Notes: generated by a model not told the origin, from the letters alone. Counted from the first letter of the stretch, positions 52,428 through 61,920 are shown. The stretch: DNA of 64,000 bases from Prorocentrum cordatum (GCA_963575745.1 CAUYUJ010014207.1:102001-166000), one strand, 5' to 3'. Numbers and translations are program-made.

Positions 52428-52530
52428 CGCCGGTTCCTTGGTTCCGCGTTGGGCCCCCCCGGCGGTGCCTCCAGCGCCGCCCCTGGCGCGCTCCAGCGCA
52501 GATCCAAGAAATCCACACGGGGCGCCAACA
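52428..52530 (+). repeat. Foldback element family F, copy 5
   Basis: GCGTTGGGCCCCCCCGGCGG and GCGCAGATCCAAGAAATCCA mark the copy. Its 5' arm is diverged. Confidence 0.78.
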
Positions 52531-52666
52531 CATTATGTGCATGCCATTTTTCTTTTCTTCAATGTATCATGCTGCACCCGCTTTGCTCATGTTCCGGGTC
52601 GACGATGCGTCAGCGACACCATGTATCCCCGTGCTCCGTGCTGACCCCATGAACCCTGCCCCTCAG

Positions 52667-55600
52667 GCTTCCTGCGCGACACCTACTGCGGCAGCATCGG
52701 CTTCGAGGCCGGGCACCTGGTCTCCCACTCCGAGCGGCGGTGGTGGCAGCGCGCCGCCGAGCGGCGGCCGGCGCCTTGGCTGGACCCTCCCACGAGCCGG
52801 CGCCGGCAGATCATCCGGCTCCTGCTGCGCGCCTCGCTCTTCACGGAGTTCCTGAACATGAAGTTCCCCACGAGCAAGTTCTTCGGGCTCCACGGCATCG
52901 AGGCCCTGATCCCCGGCCTCTACCGGCTCTGCCGCCGCTCCGCAGGCCACGGCGTCGAGAGCGTGGAGCTGGGCCTCGCGCACCGGGGGCGCCTCAGCAT
53001 CCAGTCGAACCTGCTTGGCAAGCCGATGGGCCTCATCTGCGCGGAGATGCAGGAGAACCCCAGCGACTTCCACGTGGGCGATGTGAAGTACCACACGGGC
53101 TTCGCTGGCATCCTCCATGGTGCTGGCGTCGAGGAGGACCCCGATCAGCTCACGGTGCGGGTTCGCATCACGCCCAACCCGAGCCACCTGGAGGCGGTGG
53201 GGCCCGTGGTGGTCGGACGGGTCCGCTCCATGCAGGATGCCCTCGGCGGCGGCGAGCAGGCGCGGAAGAGGGTCGTGGGGGCCGTCGTCCACGGGGACGC
53301 GGCCCTCTCCGGGCTCGGCGTGCCCTTCGAGTGCATGAACCTGGCGGGGCTGGACGGCTACGAGACCGGTGGCACGATCCACGTCGTCCTGAACAACCAG
53401 GTCGGCTTCACCACCCCCCCGCACCAGGGGCGCTCCACGCGGCACCCGAGCGACATCGCCAAGGCCATGGACGTGCCGGTGCTGCACGTCAACGCGGATG
53501 ATGTCGAGGCGGTGGATTACGTCTTCAGCCTCGCCGCGGACTGGAGGGCGGAGTTCGGCCGAGACGTGGTTGTGGACTTGGTCGGATACCGACGCTATGG
53601 CCACAACGAGCAGGACCAGCCCGACGTCTACGCGCCGATGTCGTACGCTCGGGTTCGGGGGCATCCGATGGTGGACGAGCTGTACGGTGCGAAGCTCGTG
53701 CAGGCTGGTGCGGTGGGAGAGGAGGACATCGCTGAGATGAAGAGGGAGGTGCTGGGCGAGTTCGAGGCCCAGTATGCAGAGATGACTTGCCACCGTCAGA
53801 GCGGAGTCGAGTGGCTCCGCGACAACTACAGTGGCACCGTCACCCTTTGGGGCCGGAAAGACCCCTTCGAGGCACCTCGGCAGCCGACGGGCGTCCCTTT
53901 GGAGACCCTGCGCCGCATCACGACGGCGTGCACGACGCCCCCGCAAGGATTCTCTCTGCACCCGACTGTGGCGCAGATGCTCGAGAAGCGGCGGCGAATA
54001 GTCACCGAGGGGCCTGGCGTCAGGGTCGATTGGGCGACGGCGGAGATGCTGGCCTTTGCGACCATCCTGCTCTTCCGGGACGTGTGGGCAGGGAACAGCG
54101 GGACCGGACCCTGGCAAGTGGATCGGGACCGCTTCCTGGCGCACCTCAACATCCGGCTCTCGGGCCAGGACAGCGCGCGCGGCACGTTCAACCACCGCCA
54201 CGCCCTGATCCACGACATGCAGACGGGGGCCGAGTGGCGGCCCCTCGAAGCCATGGCGCCGGGGCAGCAGGCGCGCTTCTCGGTGTTCAACAGCCCGCTG
54301 AGCGAGATGGCCGTCGTGGCCTTCGAGTACGGCTACTCGGTGGAGGACGCCCGGACGCTGGTGTGCTGGGAGGCACAGTTCGGAGACTTCGCGAACAACG
54401 CGCAGGTGGCCATCGACCAGTTCATCGCCTCGGGCGAGGAGAAGTGGGGGCAGGGCTCCTCCCTTGTGCTGCTCCTACCGCACGGATACGACGGGCAGGG
54501 GCCCGATCACAGCTCGGCGCGCCTGGAGCGGTTCCTGCAACTGGTCAACGACGACCCGGACCACCTCCCCGGCACCTCGCCCAAGGATGTCCGAGACATC
54601 GAGCGGGCCTTCGACGTCCTGGACAAGACGTCGGCGGGCGTCATCTCGAAGGAGGAGGTGATGGACTACCTCTCCGAGCTCCAGAAGGCAGGGCCGCCAA
54701 CGATCCGATTCGATGCGATCCGATTCTCCGGCCGGGGCCGCGGCTACACCCCGGCTCGATGCAGGCTCGATCCGCAGGCATCGGCTGGGGCCAGCCGGAG
54801 CCGGGCGCGGCGTTCCGCTTCCGACCCGCTTCGGGGCGATTCGTGGGCGGTCCGATCCGCCTCCGGTCCGATCCGATGTCGCGACTCGATCCAGCTCGGG
54901 CCTGGAATCGCCGAGCGCGCCCCACATGCTGGCAGTGTGCCGGGCCTACTCGCAAACGTCAGGAAAGAAGCCGGGCCTTCCTCTAGATGTGCAAGAGGTC
55001 GGGAGTCACCCGCGGCGCATCCGGGCCATCTGCGAGTAGTTGACCCGCGAGTCGTGGGGCGCCCTTGTCCACGGGAGGCGAACCTGACGGAGGAGCGGAC
55101 GGCCGAGGAGGTCTGGGCGGAGGTCGCCTCCGAGCTGCACGGTGCGGACCACGAGCGCCGCGGGATCGACCGCGCGCAGTGGCGCCAGATCATGACGACG
55201 TGGATGCGGCGGCACGCCGAGGATTATAGTGCTCCAACCTACCTGAAACAAAACACAAACCAAGAACAGGAAAAAAATGCTCCAACCTAGCTTAGCCTTG
55301 ACCACCAAAAGGAAGTTCGAGCGCCAAAACAGTGCTGAAACTCGAGGGCTTTCACGCGTCGGGCCCCGGGAGACGCTCGCCCGACACTGTCTCGACACTC
55401 TTTCGACACTCTCTCGACGCTTTGCCGGATGCTCGAGCAGATTATTTCGGGGATGGGGTCCCGAAGCACGACGGGGGCAGCATAAGCCGAGGAGCAGACC
55501 AACCTCTTCGTGGTCAACGTCAGCACCCCGGCGCAGTACTTCCACTGCCTGCGCAGGCAGGCCCACATGCCCTACAGGACTCCGCGGGCGAAGCAGGGCG

Positions 55601-57891
55601 TACGACGCGGGCGGGCGGCGGGCACGTCCCTCTGCCGGGGGAGTGTTCAAGCAACAGGTGGGTTGCATGCTTCTGGAATGGAACAAGAGTTTTGGGGCGA
55701 TGCTTCGACTGTGTTTGACTCTGTTCGACTACCTTTCAGTCGGGCCTGTCCCTCTACAGGGGGGATATTCCCAAATAGTCAAAATATAGTCTGGGGCTTT
55801 GTTTGACATGTTTGGGCATCTTTTGAATATTTTGCGTGTTCTTTTTTCCCAACCCTCTTGCGTTGGGTTCACGTTTTGAATAGAGCACTGCTCGCGCCTT
55901 CCCACCCCCTCCCGTCCCTCTCTTCCCCCCTGCCTTTTACCTGGCTCGTCGCTGCGTTTCGAGGGCTGCTGGGGGCTGCGATCTGTGAAACTGTCGCCAC
56001 TTTCGAGGGCTGCTGGGGGGCCCAGCACAGTGGCACCCGCGGCGGATTCAAATGGGACCTCGCCATCCCTGGGGGGCTGCGATCTGTGAAACTGTCGCCA
56101 CTTTCGAGGGCTGCTGGGGGGCCCAGCACAGTGGGTACCCACGGCGGATTCAAATGGGACCTCGCCATCCCTGGGGGGCTGCGATCTGTGAAACTGTCGC
56201 CACTTTCGAGGCCTGCTGGGGGGCCCAGCACAGTGGGCACCCGCGGCGGATTCAAATGGGACCTCGCCATCCCTGGGGGGCTGCGATCTGTGAAACTGTC
56301 GCCACTTTCGAGGGCTGCTGGGGGGCCCAGCACCACGCCGGATTCAAATGGGACCTCGCCATCCCTGGGGGGCTGCGATCTGTGAAACTGTCGCCACTTT
56401 CGAGGCCTGCTGGGGGGCCCAGCACAGTGGGTACGGCGGATTGAAATGGGACCTCGCCATCCCTGGGGGGCTGCGATCTGTGAAACTGTCGCCCCTTTCG
56501 AGGCCTGCTGGGGGGCCCAGCACAGTGGGCACCCACGGCGGATTCAAATGGGACCTCGCCATCCCTGGGGGGCTGCGATCTGTGAAACTGTCGCCCTTTC
56601 GAGGCCTGCTGGGGGGCCCAGCACAGTGGGCACCCACGGCGGATTCAAATGGGACCTCGCCATCCCTGGGGGGCTGCGATCTGTGAAACTGTCGCCACTT
56701 TCGAGGCCTGCTGGGGGGCCCAGCACAGTGGGCTTCCCGCACGTCTTTCTCCTGCTCTTCGTTCCCGACTCCCCATGTCCTCTTCGAGCCTGTAGTTGTC
56801 GCCCCTCGTTCTTGTATGGTTCTCCTGCGCATCCTTCCATTGGCGCGTGTCCCAAGTAGCTTACATATCAAACAACGGATCCTGCAATTTGATTGTCCGT
56901 GCTATTTTCGGCCAACTCTTCGTTTCCCATGATACAAATGGGTTGGGTACGTCACAGGGTAATTCATTTGTCGTCCAAGATCCCCCTGTAGGGGGACAGG
57001 CCCGACCTAAGACTACCTATGTATTGGGCGTGTTCGATTTGTCGTCCACGACCTGCCTGTAGGAGGACACGCCCGACCTGAGCATCCGACTAACTTTCCC
57101 GCCGTCCAGGGACGCCTCCCCCCAAGGCGGCTGGAAAGGCTTGCACCCTGATGTTAAGTCGGGCCTGTCCCTCTACAGGAGGAATATTCAAGAATAGTCA
57201 AAAACTAGTATGAGGACTATTTTTGAGTATTTTTGACCATTGTGGAATATTTGTTTCGTATTTGCAATTTTTCGTCTAAATCCCCCTGTAGGGGGCCACG
57301 CCCGACTTACCCCTGATGTGCCACAGCAGGTGTATAATCGTTTCCAGCCGCCCTGGGGCAGGCGTCCCCGGCGGCAGGGAAGCACGTTCTGCGCAGTGCC
57401 CCGCCCGCCACAGGAAGCCCCTCGTGGTCATGGCGCCGAAGTACCTCCTCCACCACTCCAAGGCGACCTCGGCGCTCGAGGACTTTGGCCCGGGGCAGTT
57501 CTTCCGCCAGGTCATCGTGGACTACAACCCGCAGGCCTCCGAGTACGCGGGCCTCGGCGACAACACGCGGCACCTGGCCCTGCTCAGGAGCGGCGCCCCC
57601 GCCATGGAGAGGCCGGCGAACGTGCGCCGGCTGATCATCTGCAGCGGGCAGATGTATTACACCCTCTCGAACGCGCGGAGGGCGCGCAAGGTCAAGGACG
57701 TTGCCTTGATGCGGCTGGAGCAGATCGCGCCTTTTCCCCACGACAGGATCACGGAGGCCATATCGTTCTACCCCAGCGCCGAGGTAATGTGGTGCCAGGA
57801 GGAGCCGAAGAACATGGGTGCCTGGTTCTACGTGCGGCCGAGGCTCCAGACCGCTCTGCGCTTGTGCTCGGCCAGCTTCCGCAGGCACGTC
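52667..57891 (+). CDS. OGDH: 2-oxoglutarate dehydrogenase E1 component (partial, four exons)
   Basis: E1 is the thiamine-diphosphate enzyme that decarboxylates 2-oxoglutarate in the TCA cycle, normally mitochondrial. Exons: 52667-54687, 55078-55221, 55492-55577 and 57414-57891; phases agree at each junction. Exon 1 carries GLAHRGRLSIQSNLLGKP, GDVKYHTGF, NPSHLEAVGPVVVGRV, LNNQVGFTT (cofactor site), YRRYGHNEQDQP, GTFNHRHA, EAQFGDFANNAQVAIDQF and PDHSSARLERFLQL. Exons 1-2 add an EF-hand-like pair absent from the bacterial and animal E1 I compared from memory. Exon 3 has VSTPAQYFHCLRRQ. Exon 4 has KPLVVMAPKYLLHH and WCQEEPKNMGAW. The N-terminal third (with any mitochondrial targeting signal) and the last 35 or so residues (YxGRxxSA...) are not visible. 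Introns 2 and 3 start GA rather than GT. Intron 1 (54688-55077) would start GC and is a stop-free multiple of three, so it could also be retained. Confidence 0.93.
54580..55221 (+). other. EF-hand-like pair inserted in E1
   Basis: Exon 1 ends with IERAFDVLDKTSAGVISKEE (loop DKTSAGVISKEE, which has Gly at position 6 and Glu at 12 but weak ligands at 3 and 5). Exon 2 encodes AEEVWAEVASELHGADHERR then GIDRAQWRQIM, a second helix-loop-helix. The pair sits between ERFLQLVNDDPDHLPG and NLFVVNVSTPAQ, which in bacterial and animal E1 are joined by a short or unrelated segment. Confidence 0.6.
55222..55491 (+). other. E1 intron 2 made of dispersed repeat family B
   Basis: The exon-intron borders share GCCGAGGA (55216-55223 and 55486-55493), so the boundary is ambiguous within 8 bp and no shift gives GT-AG. 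The interior matches 28727-28870 (GCTCCAACCTA.., TTAGCCTTGA, GTCGGGCCC.GGGAGAC, CGACACTGTCTCGACACT). Confidence 0.75.
55955..56737. repeat. Minisatellite, unit about 102 bp, 8 copies
   Basis: GGGCTGCGATCTGTGAAACT starts units near 55973, 56074, 56176, 56278, 56369, 56466, 56569 and 56669. Spacings are 91-103 bp, and the short units lost part of the CCCACGGCGG segment. Frames are open on both strands because 102 is a multiple of three; no protein is implied. Confidence 0.95.
56738..56950. other. Unique stretch inside the enlarged introner-like element
   Basis: About 210 bp unrelated to other copies, between the minisatellite and the 3' end. It may be foreign DNA brought in with the minisatellite. 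Confidence 0.4.
57154..57310 (+). mobile_element. Introner-like element, copy 18, with perfect target duplication
   Basis: TTAAGTCGGGCCTGTCCC to GGGCCACGCCCGACTTAC. Perfect 8-bp duplication CCCTGATG at 57146-57153 and 57311-57318. In E1 intron 3, 100 bp before exon 4. Confidence 0.96.
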
Positions 57892-58566
57892 GAGGTGCGC
57901 GGTTGAACGGCTCAGCATCTGGACATCACAGAGCCTGGCCAGGGCCATCTTGCCCACTCCCGGCCTCGGCCAGAAGGGCGTATACACCAGGCCTGGGCCC
58001 AGGAGTGCCCTGGCAAGGCATGTGGTGGTGAGTATGTGTGCGTGTGTGAGTGAGGTTTACGTCTGGACTTGCTGGGTGGGGTCAGTGGGTGGGCCAGGAT
58101 GAGCTTAGACTCTGATCCCTCGAGACGAGGCCCTGGCGCGAGAGTCCTGCGGCCACGCAGAGTGCCCGAGCCATCCGCGAGTCCTTCGGCACCCGTTGCG
58201 TCGTCAATTTCGCAATGCTCCAGGTCTCCCTACGGTAGAGGGAAACGATGAACTTCGTGGACACTCCCCCTTCCCCCAAATTCAAAGCTGGCAAGCGCAG
58301 GGACGACTGCGGTCGAAGTGCAAACCACTCCGCCCACCGCCAGCATGGATTTCGGGGAGCGGGGTGCTGACAGATGAATGCGGCAGGAGTGCTCACAGAT
58401 TCCTTCCGAGGCCTGCACCTCATCCTTCGCACTCTGGTTTCGATGCGGCGCCGCCGCGCCGCGTGTCGCCTTCGGCACGCGGTGCTTGTCCGCGACAGGG
58501 GGTCGGATTGGGGGGCTGCCCGCGGGGTCGGCGCCCCCCGCCCCTCGCCGCTTCTCCTTGTTCACG
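57892..58566. other. Downstream of the last visible E1 exon
   Basis: The GTGCGCGGTTGA after GTCGAG gives either a donor or a stop three codons later. The C-terminal E1 residues are not found; a PSASPSAPVASS frame at about 58160 is only a faint match. TGTG repeats at about 58025-58055. Confidence 0.35.
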
Positions 58567-58717
58567 TTAAGTCGGGCCTGTCCCTTTACAGGAGGAGTAT
58601 TCGGGAATAGTGCACAACATAGTATGGGGAGGATTTGTGAGTATTTTTTTCTAGCATCTTGGGACTAAACACGCAACTCGCCCAACATCCCCCTGTAGGG
58701 GGGCACGCCCGACTCAG
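58567..58717 (+). mobile_element. Introner-like element, copy 19
   Basis: TTAAGTCGGGCCTGTCCC to GGGCACGCCCGACTCAG. Flanks TGTTCACG and TTTTCATG match at 6 of 8 positions. Confidence 0.88.
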
Positions 58718-59280
58718 TTTTCATGAGAGTCGAAGTCACGGGACGATGTTAGGGAGAGTTGCGTCGGTGTTTGGTGCAAGGGGCGTTTCGCGCTCCTGCC
58801 GGAGCGCGCCTCAGCCAAATGTCTGCGACGGCACGCATGCATCGGGACGGCGGCAGTAAGCTCACTGAGCTTATGACGAAACGCGGAGTGTGGATGTCTT
58901 GCCGTGCATCTTTCTTCGTGGGCACCGTGGCGCCCGAGCGGGCCTCTGGAGGCCCAAGCCCGGAAATGACGGGCCGCCCTTGGCCTCTTCGGGGCCCTGA
59001 AGGTGCGCGTCTTGCTCCCGCAAGTCGGGCCAGAGCCGGCAGTTTAGGGCGATTCCGGCGTCCCAGAAAGAGCTCTCGACGATATGCGGTTGTTGGGCCA
59101 CCACCCAGGAGCCCAGAACCTCTCACAACCACCCGCAAGCACCCGACAGCGTCCCAACGTATTTTTACGGACCCCGAAGCCTAGGCCGTAGCAGAGGTCT
59201 CAAAAGGTTCTTGCGATTGCGTTGGATTGGAGTTCCGCAGAGACCCTTGGGTTCGGCAGCACACCCTGAAGACCCTCCGA
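58718..59280. other. No gene recognised
   Basis: Open + frame at 58759-59184 without a motif. A GCGGGCCTCTGGAGGCCC palindrome lies near 58938. Confidence 0.3.
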
Positions 59281-59525
59281 CACCTTCCTTCTCATCCTTC
59301 TTCCCTCCGCATCCTCATACATTGACCTCCTCCTCACCGTTCATTCTCATCCCTCCTCCTTCCCCTCCTGTAGCCCCACCTCACGTCCTCATCACCATCA
59401 TCTTCCATATCCTCCTCCTCCTCCTCCTCTCATCCTCCTCCTCCTCCTCCTCCTCCTCCTCCTCCTCCTCCTCCTCCTCCTCCTCCTCCTCCTCCTCCTC
59501 CTCCTCCCCCTCCATTCCTTTCCCT
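59281..59525 (+). repeat. Pyrimidine-rich and CCT tract
   Basis: CCTCAT-type mixture, then pure CCT from about 59408 to 59508. Confidence 0.95.
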
Positions 59526-59675
59526 CATAAGTAACGCCCTAACGCACCGCTGGACGCGTCGGCGGAGCGGGCCGGGAGTTTCGCCAGAGACTTCCGTGCA
59601 CGATCTTGCAGCTTAGAAATTTCGCATCGGCTTCCGGGACGGAGGGCGGGTGGTGTTTCAACGTGTGGGGATGCG

Positions 59676-59852
59676 AAGGGGGAGGAGGAGGAGGGGCAAG
59701 GTGGATGAGAGAGGAGGAGGAGGAGGTGCACGAGGAGGATCGGTGGGAGGGGGGAGGGGGAGAAGGAGGAAGGGTAGGAGGAAGAGCATGAGGAGGGGAG
59801 GCGGAGGAGGAGGCGGAGGAGGAGCGGGGGAAGGAGGAATGATGGAGGGCGG
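59676..59852. repeat. GGA tract
   Basis: GGAGGAGG with GAAGG interruptions. Confidence 0.93.
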
Positions 59853-59967
59853 TTGATTTTCAGCATGTGGCTCTCGCCCTGGCGCCGCGCACATTCGCCT
59901 GGGAACCTTTGCAGCAGCTTCAGGGATGGAGGATGGGTGGTGCTGCAGAATTGGCTGTCGTCTTAAC

Positions 59968-60131
59968 TCAGGAGGGGGAAAAAAAAGCACACAGACACAA
60001 TGAATCGTCGATTCCCAGGAAAATGTGGAACATATGGGAAGTGGGGGGGAAGACAAAAACCCAGACAATATGGGAAAATAGTGCGACTCTCGTTATTTGT
60101 GTGTATTTATGTGTGTCCTTGGGCCCCTTGA
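59968..60131 (+). mobile_element. ACACAGACACA element, copy 4, with likely 5-bp target duplication
   Basis: TCAGGAGGGGGAAAAAAAAG ... CACACAGACACAATGAATCG ... CATATGGGAAGTGGGGGGGA ... CCTTGGGCCCCTTGA. TTAAC lies on each side (59963-59967 and 60132-60136) inside family I. Ends are weakly inverted (TCAGGAGGG, CCCCTTGA). Confidence 0.8.
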
Positions 60132-60310
60132 TTAACGCCGGCACATTTTTTCAACAACTTGCAGCGACTTTACGGATGGAGGGGGGGAGCGGGGTGTTCA
60201 AGCTGTGGCTCTCGCAGCAGCGCCGCGCACAGTCGCTGTGACAGCGTGCAGCTGTTCCACGGGTGGAGGCTGGGTAGTTTTCAAAATGTGGCTCTCGCTT
60301 TCGCCTCGCG

Positions 60311-60472
60311 TGAAGTCGCTCCTGTCCCTCTGCAGGGGGAATAGCCAAAAAAGAATCAACAAATAGTCTTGGGATCATTGTTTCAGTACTTTTTTGTCAT
60401 TTTGGGGGTACTTGTTGAGTTTTTTTTATTTTTCGTCGAAAATCACCCTGTAGGGGGACACGCCCGACTTAA
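60311..60472 (+). mobile_element. Introner-like element, copy 20, with perfect target duplication
   Basis: TGAAGTCGCTCCTGTCCCTC to GGGGACACGCCCGACTTAA. Perfect 8-bp duplication GCCTCGCG at 60303-60310 and 60473-60480. Family-I copy 1 near 24180-24200 is the matching empty site. Confidence 0.96.
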
Positions 60473-60780
60473 GCCTCGCGCTCATTTGTCTTACTAGTTC
60501 GCAGTATGTCCCAGGATTCGTAGTGTTGAAGTCCCAGGGATGGTGTTCTGGCACGATGTCGGATCGTCAAGTCTCATCAGTCACGCTGAAGCCCAAAGGA
60601 CTGTTCTGGCACGGACGAAGATACGCAGACGAGTGTCTTTCACTGGGGCACATCCCGCACTGAGCCTCGAATCTTGCAGGGACCTGTGAAACTTTGAGGC
60701 AGGGTTTACAGCAACATCGTTGGCGCGTCTTGGGTTCACACTCGTCCTCCCCTTCCTCATCAGCCTCCTCCCCTCCTGCC

Positions 60781-61099
60781 CTACCTTCTCTCCTTATCCC
60801 TCTCATCCTTCTTGTTTCCCCCCTCGAGCGCCCCGCTCCTTCCTTCATCTCCCTCTTCCCCCCTTCATCCTTCCTTTTCTACCCATTCCTCCCCCTGCTC
60901 CTCCCCTGGGGTCGCTCCCCCGTGGGCTGATCCGCGGTGTGAGGAGTTCTGTCTTCCGCCTTCGGACAGGAGCAGGAGGAGCAGGGGACACATTGTGGGG
61001 ATGCGAAGGGGGAGGCGGAGAAGGGGCAAGGCTGATGAGATGCGGAGGAGGATATGCACGAGGAGGATAAGAGGGAGGGGGGAGGGGGAGAATGAGGAA
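60781..61099. repeat. Pyrimidine tract then purine tract
   Basis: CCTTC/CTCCC to about 60915, unique sequence, then GGAGGCGGAG-type repeats at 61005-61090. ATGCGAAGGGGGAGG recurs from 59667. Confidence 0.75.
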
Positions 61100-61375
61100 G
61101 GGTAAGAGGTCGCGGCGGTGGCGGCGTCGGTCCCGTCCTCCTGGCTCGCCACGGTTCACAGGCACCTCAGCGACCTCGCGCTCCCCACGTATCCGATGTG
61201 GGCCGAGCGCGACCATGGCCTCATCCCAGCCTCCCAGCGGGGGAGCTCACCGCCGCACAGAGGAAGCGAAGCGTCGCGCGCTACCTGGACGTGGTCGTCC
61301 GGCCGACGCTGTTCGACAGGGAGATGGCAAGGCGGGAGCGGGAGGCGGTCCGCTACCCACAACGCGGCCCCCAGG
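61100..61375 (+). pseudogene. Possible exon of an unknown protein, interrupted by an 8-bp duplication
   Basis: One frame (from about 61123) reads WLATVHRHLSDLALPTYPMW then AERDHGLIPA. The next frame reads GELTAAQRKRSVARYLDVVV then RPTLFDREMARRERE. The switch falls at CATCCCAG/CCTCCCAG (61222-61229/61230-61237), a near-perfect 8-bp tandem duplication; without one copy the two frames would join. Composition is protein-like, but I recognise no family. It may be a host exon damaged by a short insertion or transposon footprint. No splice sites are convincing. Confidence 0.3.
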
Positions 61376-61920
61376 CGGCAGCAGCCATCGCGGCGGGAAC
61401 CACGGCCCCGCCATCCGCCATCCAGCCGCGGGCGCAGTTCCGGATCCAGGGGAGGCTCACCTCCAGGAGGGGCGCGGGGACCGCCAGAGGCGCCCGCTGC
61501 GGGATGGGCATGCTCCGCGACACGGGGTCCACCCCCCTGGAAAGCTGCCCGCAGGCGGAGGCTGCCGCGCGCGGCGCGGCCGCCGGCACCCCCCTAGGGG
61601 CGGGGCGCGCCCCCCGCGCGGTGCCGGCTGCCCTCGGGGCGGGCGACGGCGCAGAGGCAGGCCTGGCGGCTGCCGCGGCGCCGGGCGCGCGAGGCGCAGG
61701 CGGCGCCGGACCTGCGCGCAGCGGCGGCGGCGAAAGGCGGGGAGGAGCTGAGGTGCCCGCGGGCGGCCACCGGGTGCTCCGGCAGGCCCCGCCTGCGGCG
61801 CACTGCGGGGCCCCGCGGAGTCGGCCGGCAGGGAGTCGCGGGAGGGTGGCGCACGACATGTTTTGGGCAAGTCGCTGGGCCCGTCTGCCGGCCAGCGCCC
61901 GCCGGGGAGCGGCAACGCTC
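61376..61920. other. GC-rich stretch, no gene recognised
   Basis: The + frame continuing from 61198 stays open to 62097 but becomes Ala/Gly/Arg-rich. Other frames are open too, so no claim is made. Confidence 0.3.

Larger units (their letters stand above)
55735..57010 (+). mobile_element. Introner-like element, copy 17, nested and enlarged by a minisatellite
   Basis: TTCAGTCGGGCCTGTCCC at the left, GACAGGCCCGACCTAA at the right. Perfect 8-bp duplication GACTACCT at 55727-55734 and 57011-57018 inside copy 16. The interior holds the minisatellite at 55960-56735, making it about eight times the usual length. Confidence 0.92.
55613..57081 (+). mobile_element. Introner-like element, copy 16, split by copy 17
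   Basis: The 5' part (CGGGCACGTCCCTCTGCC at 55619) runs to GACTCTGTTCGACTACCT. The 3' part resumes after 57018 with GTTCGATTTGTCGTCC and ends GACACGCCCGACCTGA. Without copy 17 it would be about 185 bp. It lies in E1 intron 3, 35 bp after exon 3. No target duplication found. Confidence 0.85.
59853..60780 (+). repeat. Dispersed repeat family I, copy 2, carrying two insertions
   Basis: CATGTGGCTCTCGCCCTGGC, GCCGCGCACATTCGCC, TTGAAGTCCCAGGGATGGTG, TTCTGGCACGATGTCGGATC and a final pyrimidine tract follow copy 1 in order. An ACACAGACACA element (59968-60131) and an introner-like element (60311-60472) interrupt it. Confidence 0.82.

Noticed and set aside
55955-56737. CRISPR-like array
   Set aside because: Unit length and near-identity over the whole unit fit a minisatellite; no distinct spacers, and the genome is eukaryotic.
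55858-56871. Repetitive protein encoded by the 102-bp minisatellite
   Set aside because: The unit is near a multiple of three so all frames stay open on both strands, and it lies inside an intronic mobile element. Treated as satellite.
58140-58215. Last exon of E1 (frame with PSASPSAPVASS)
   Set aside because: Only a few residues resemble the expected GRxxSASxAxG end and no good acceptor phase exists. Too weak to annotate.
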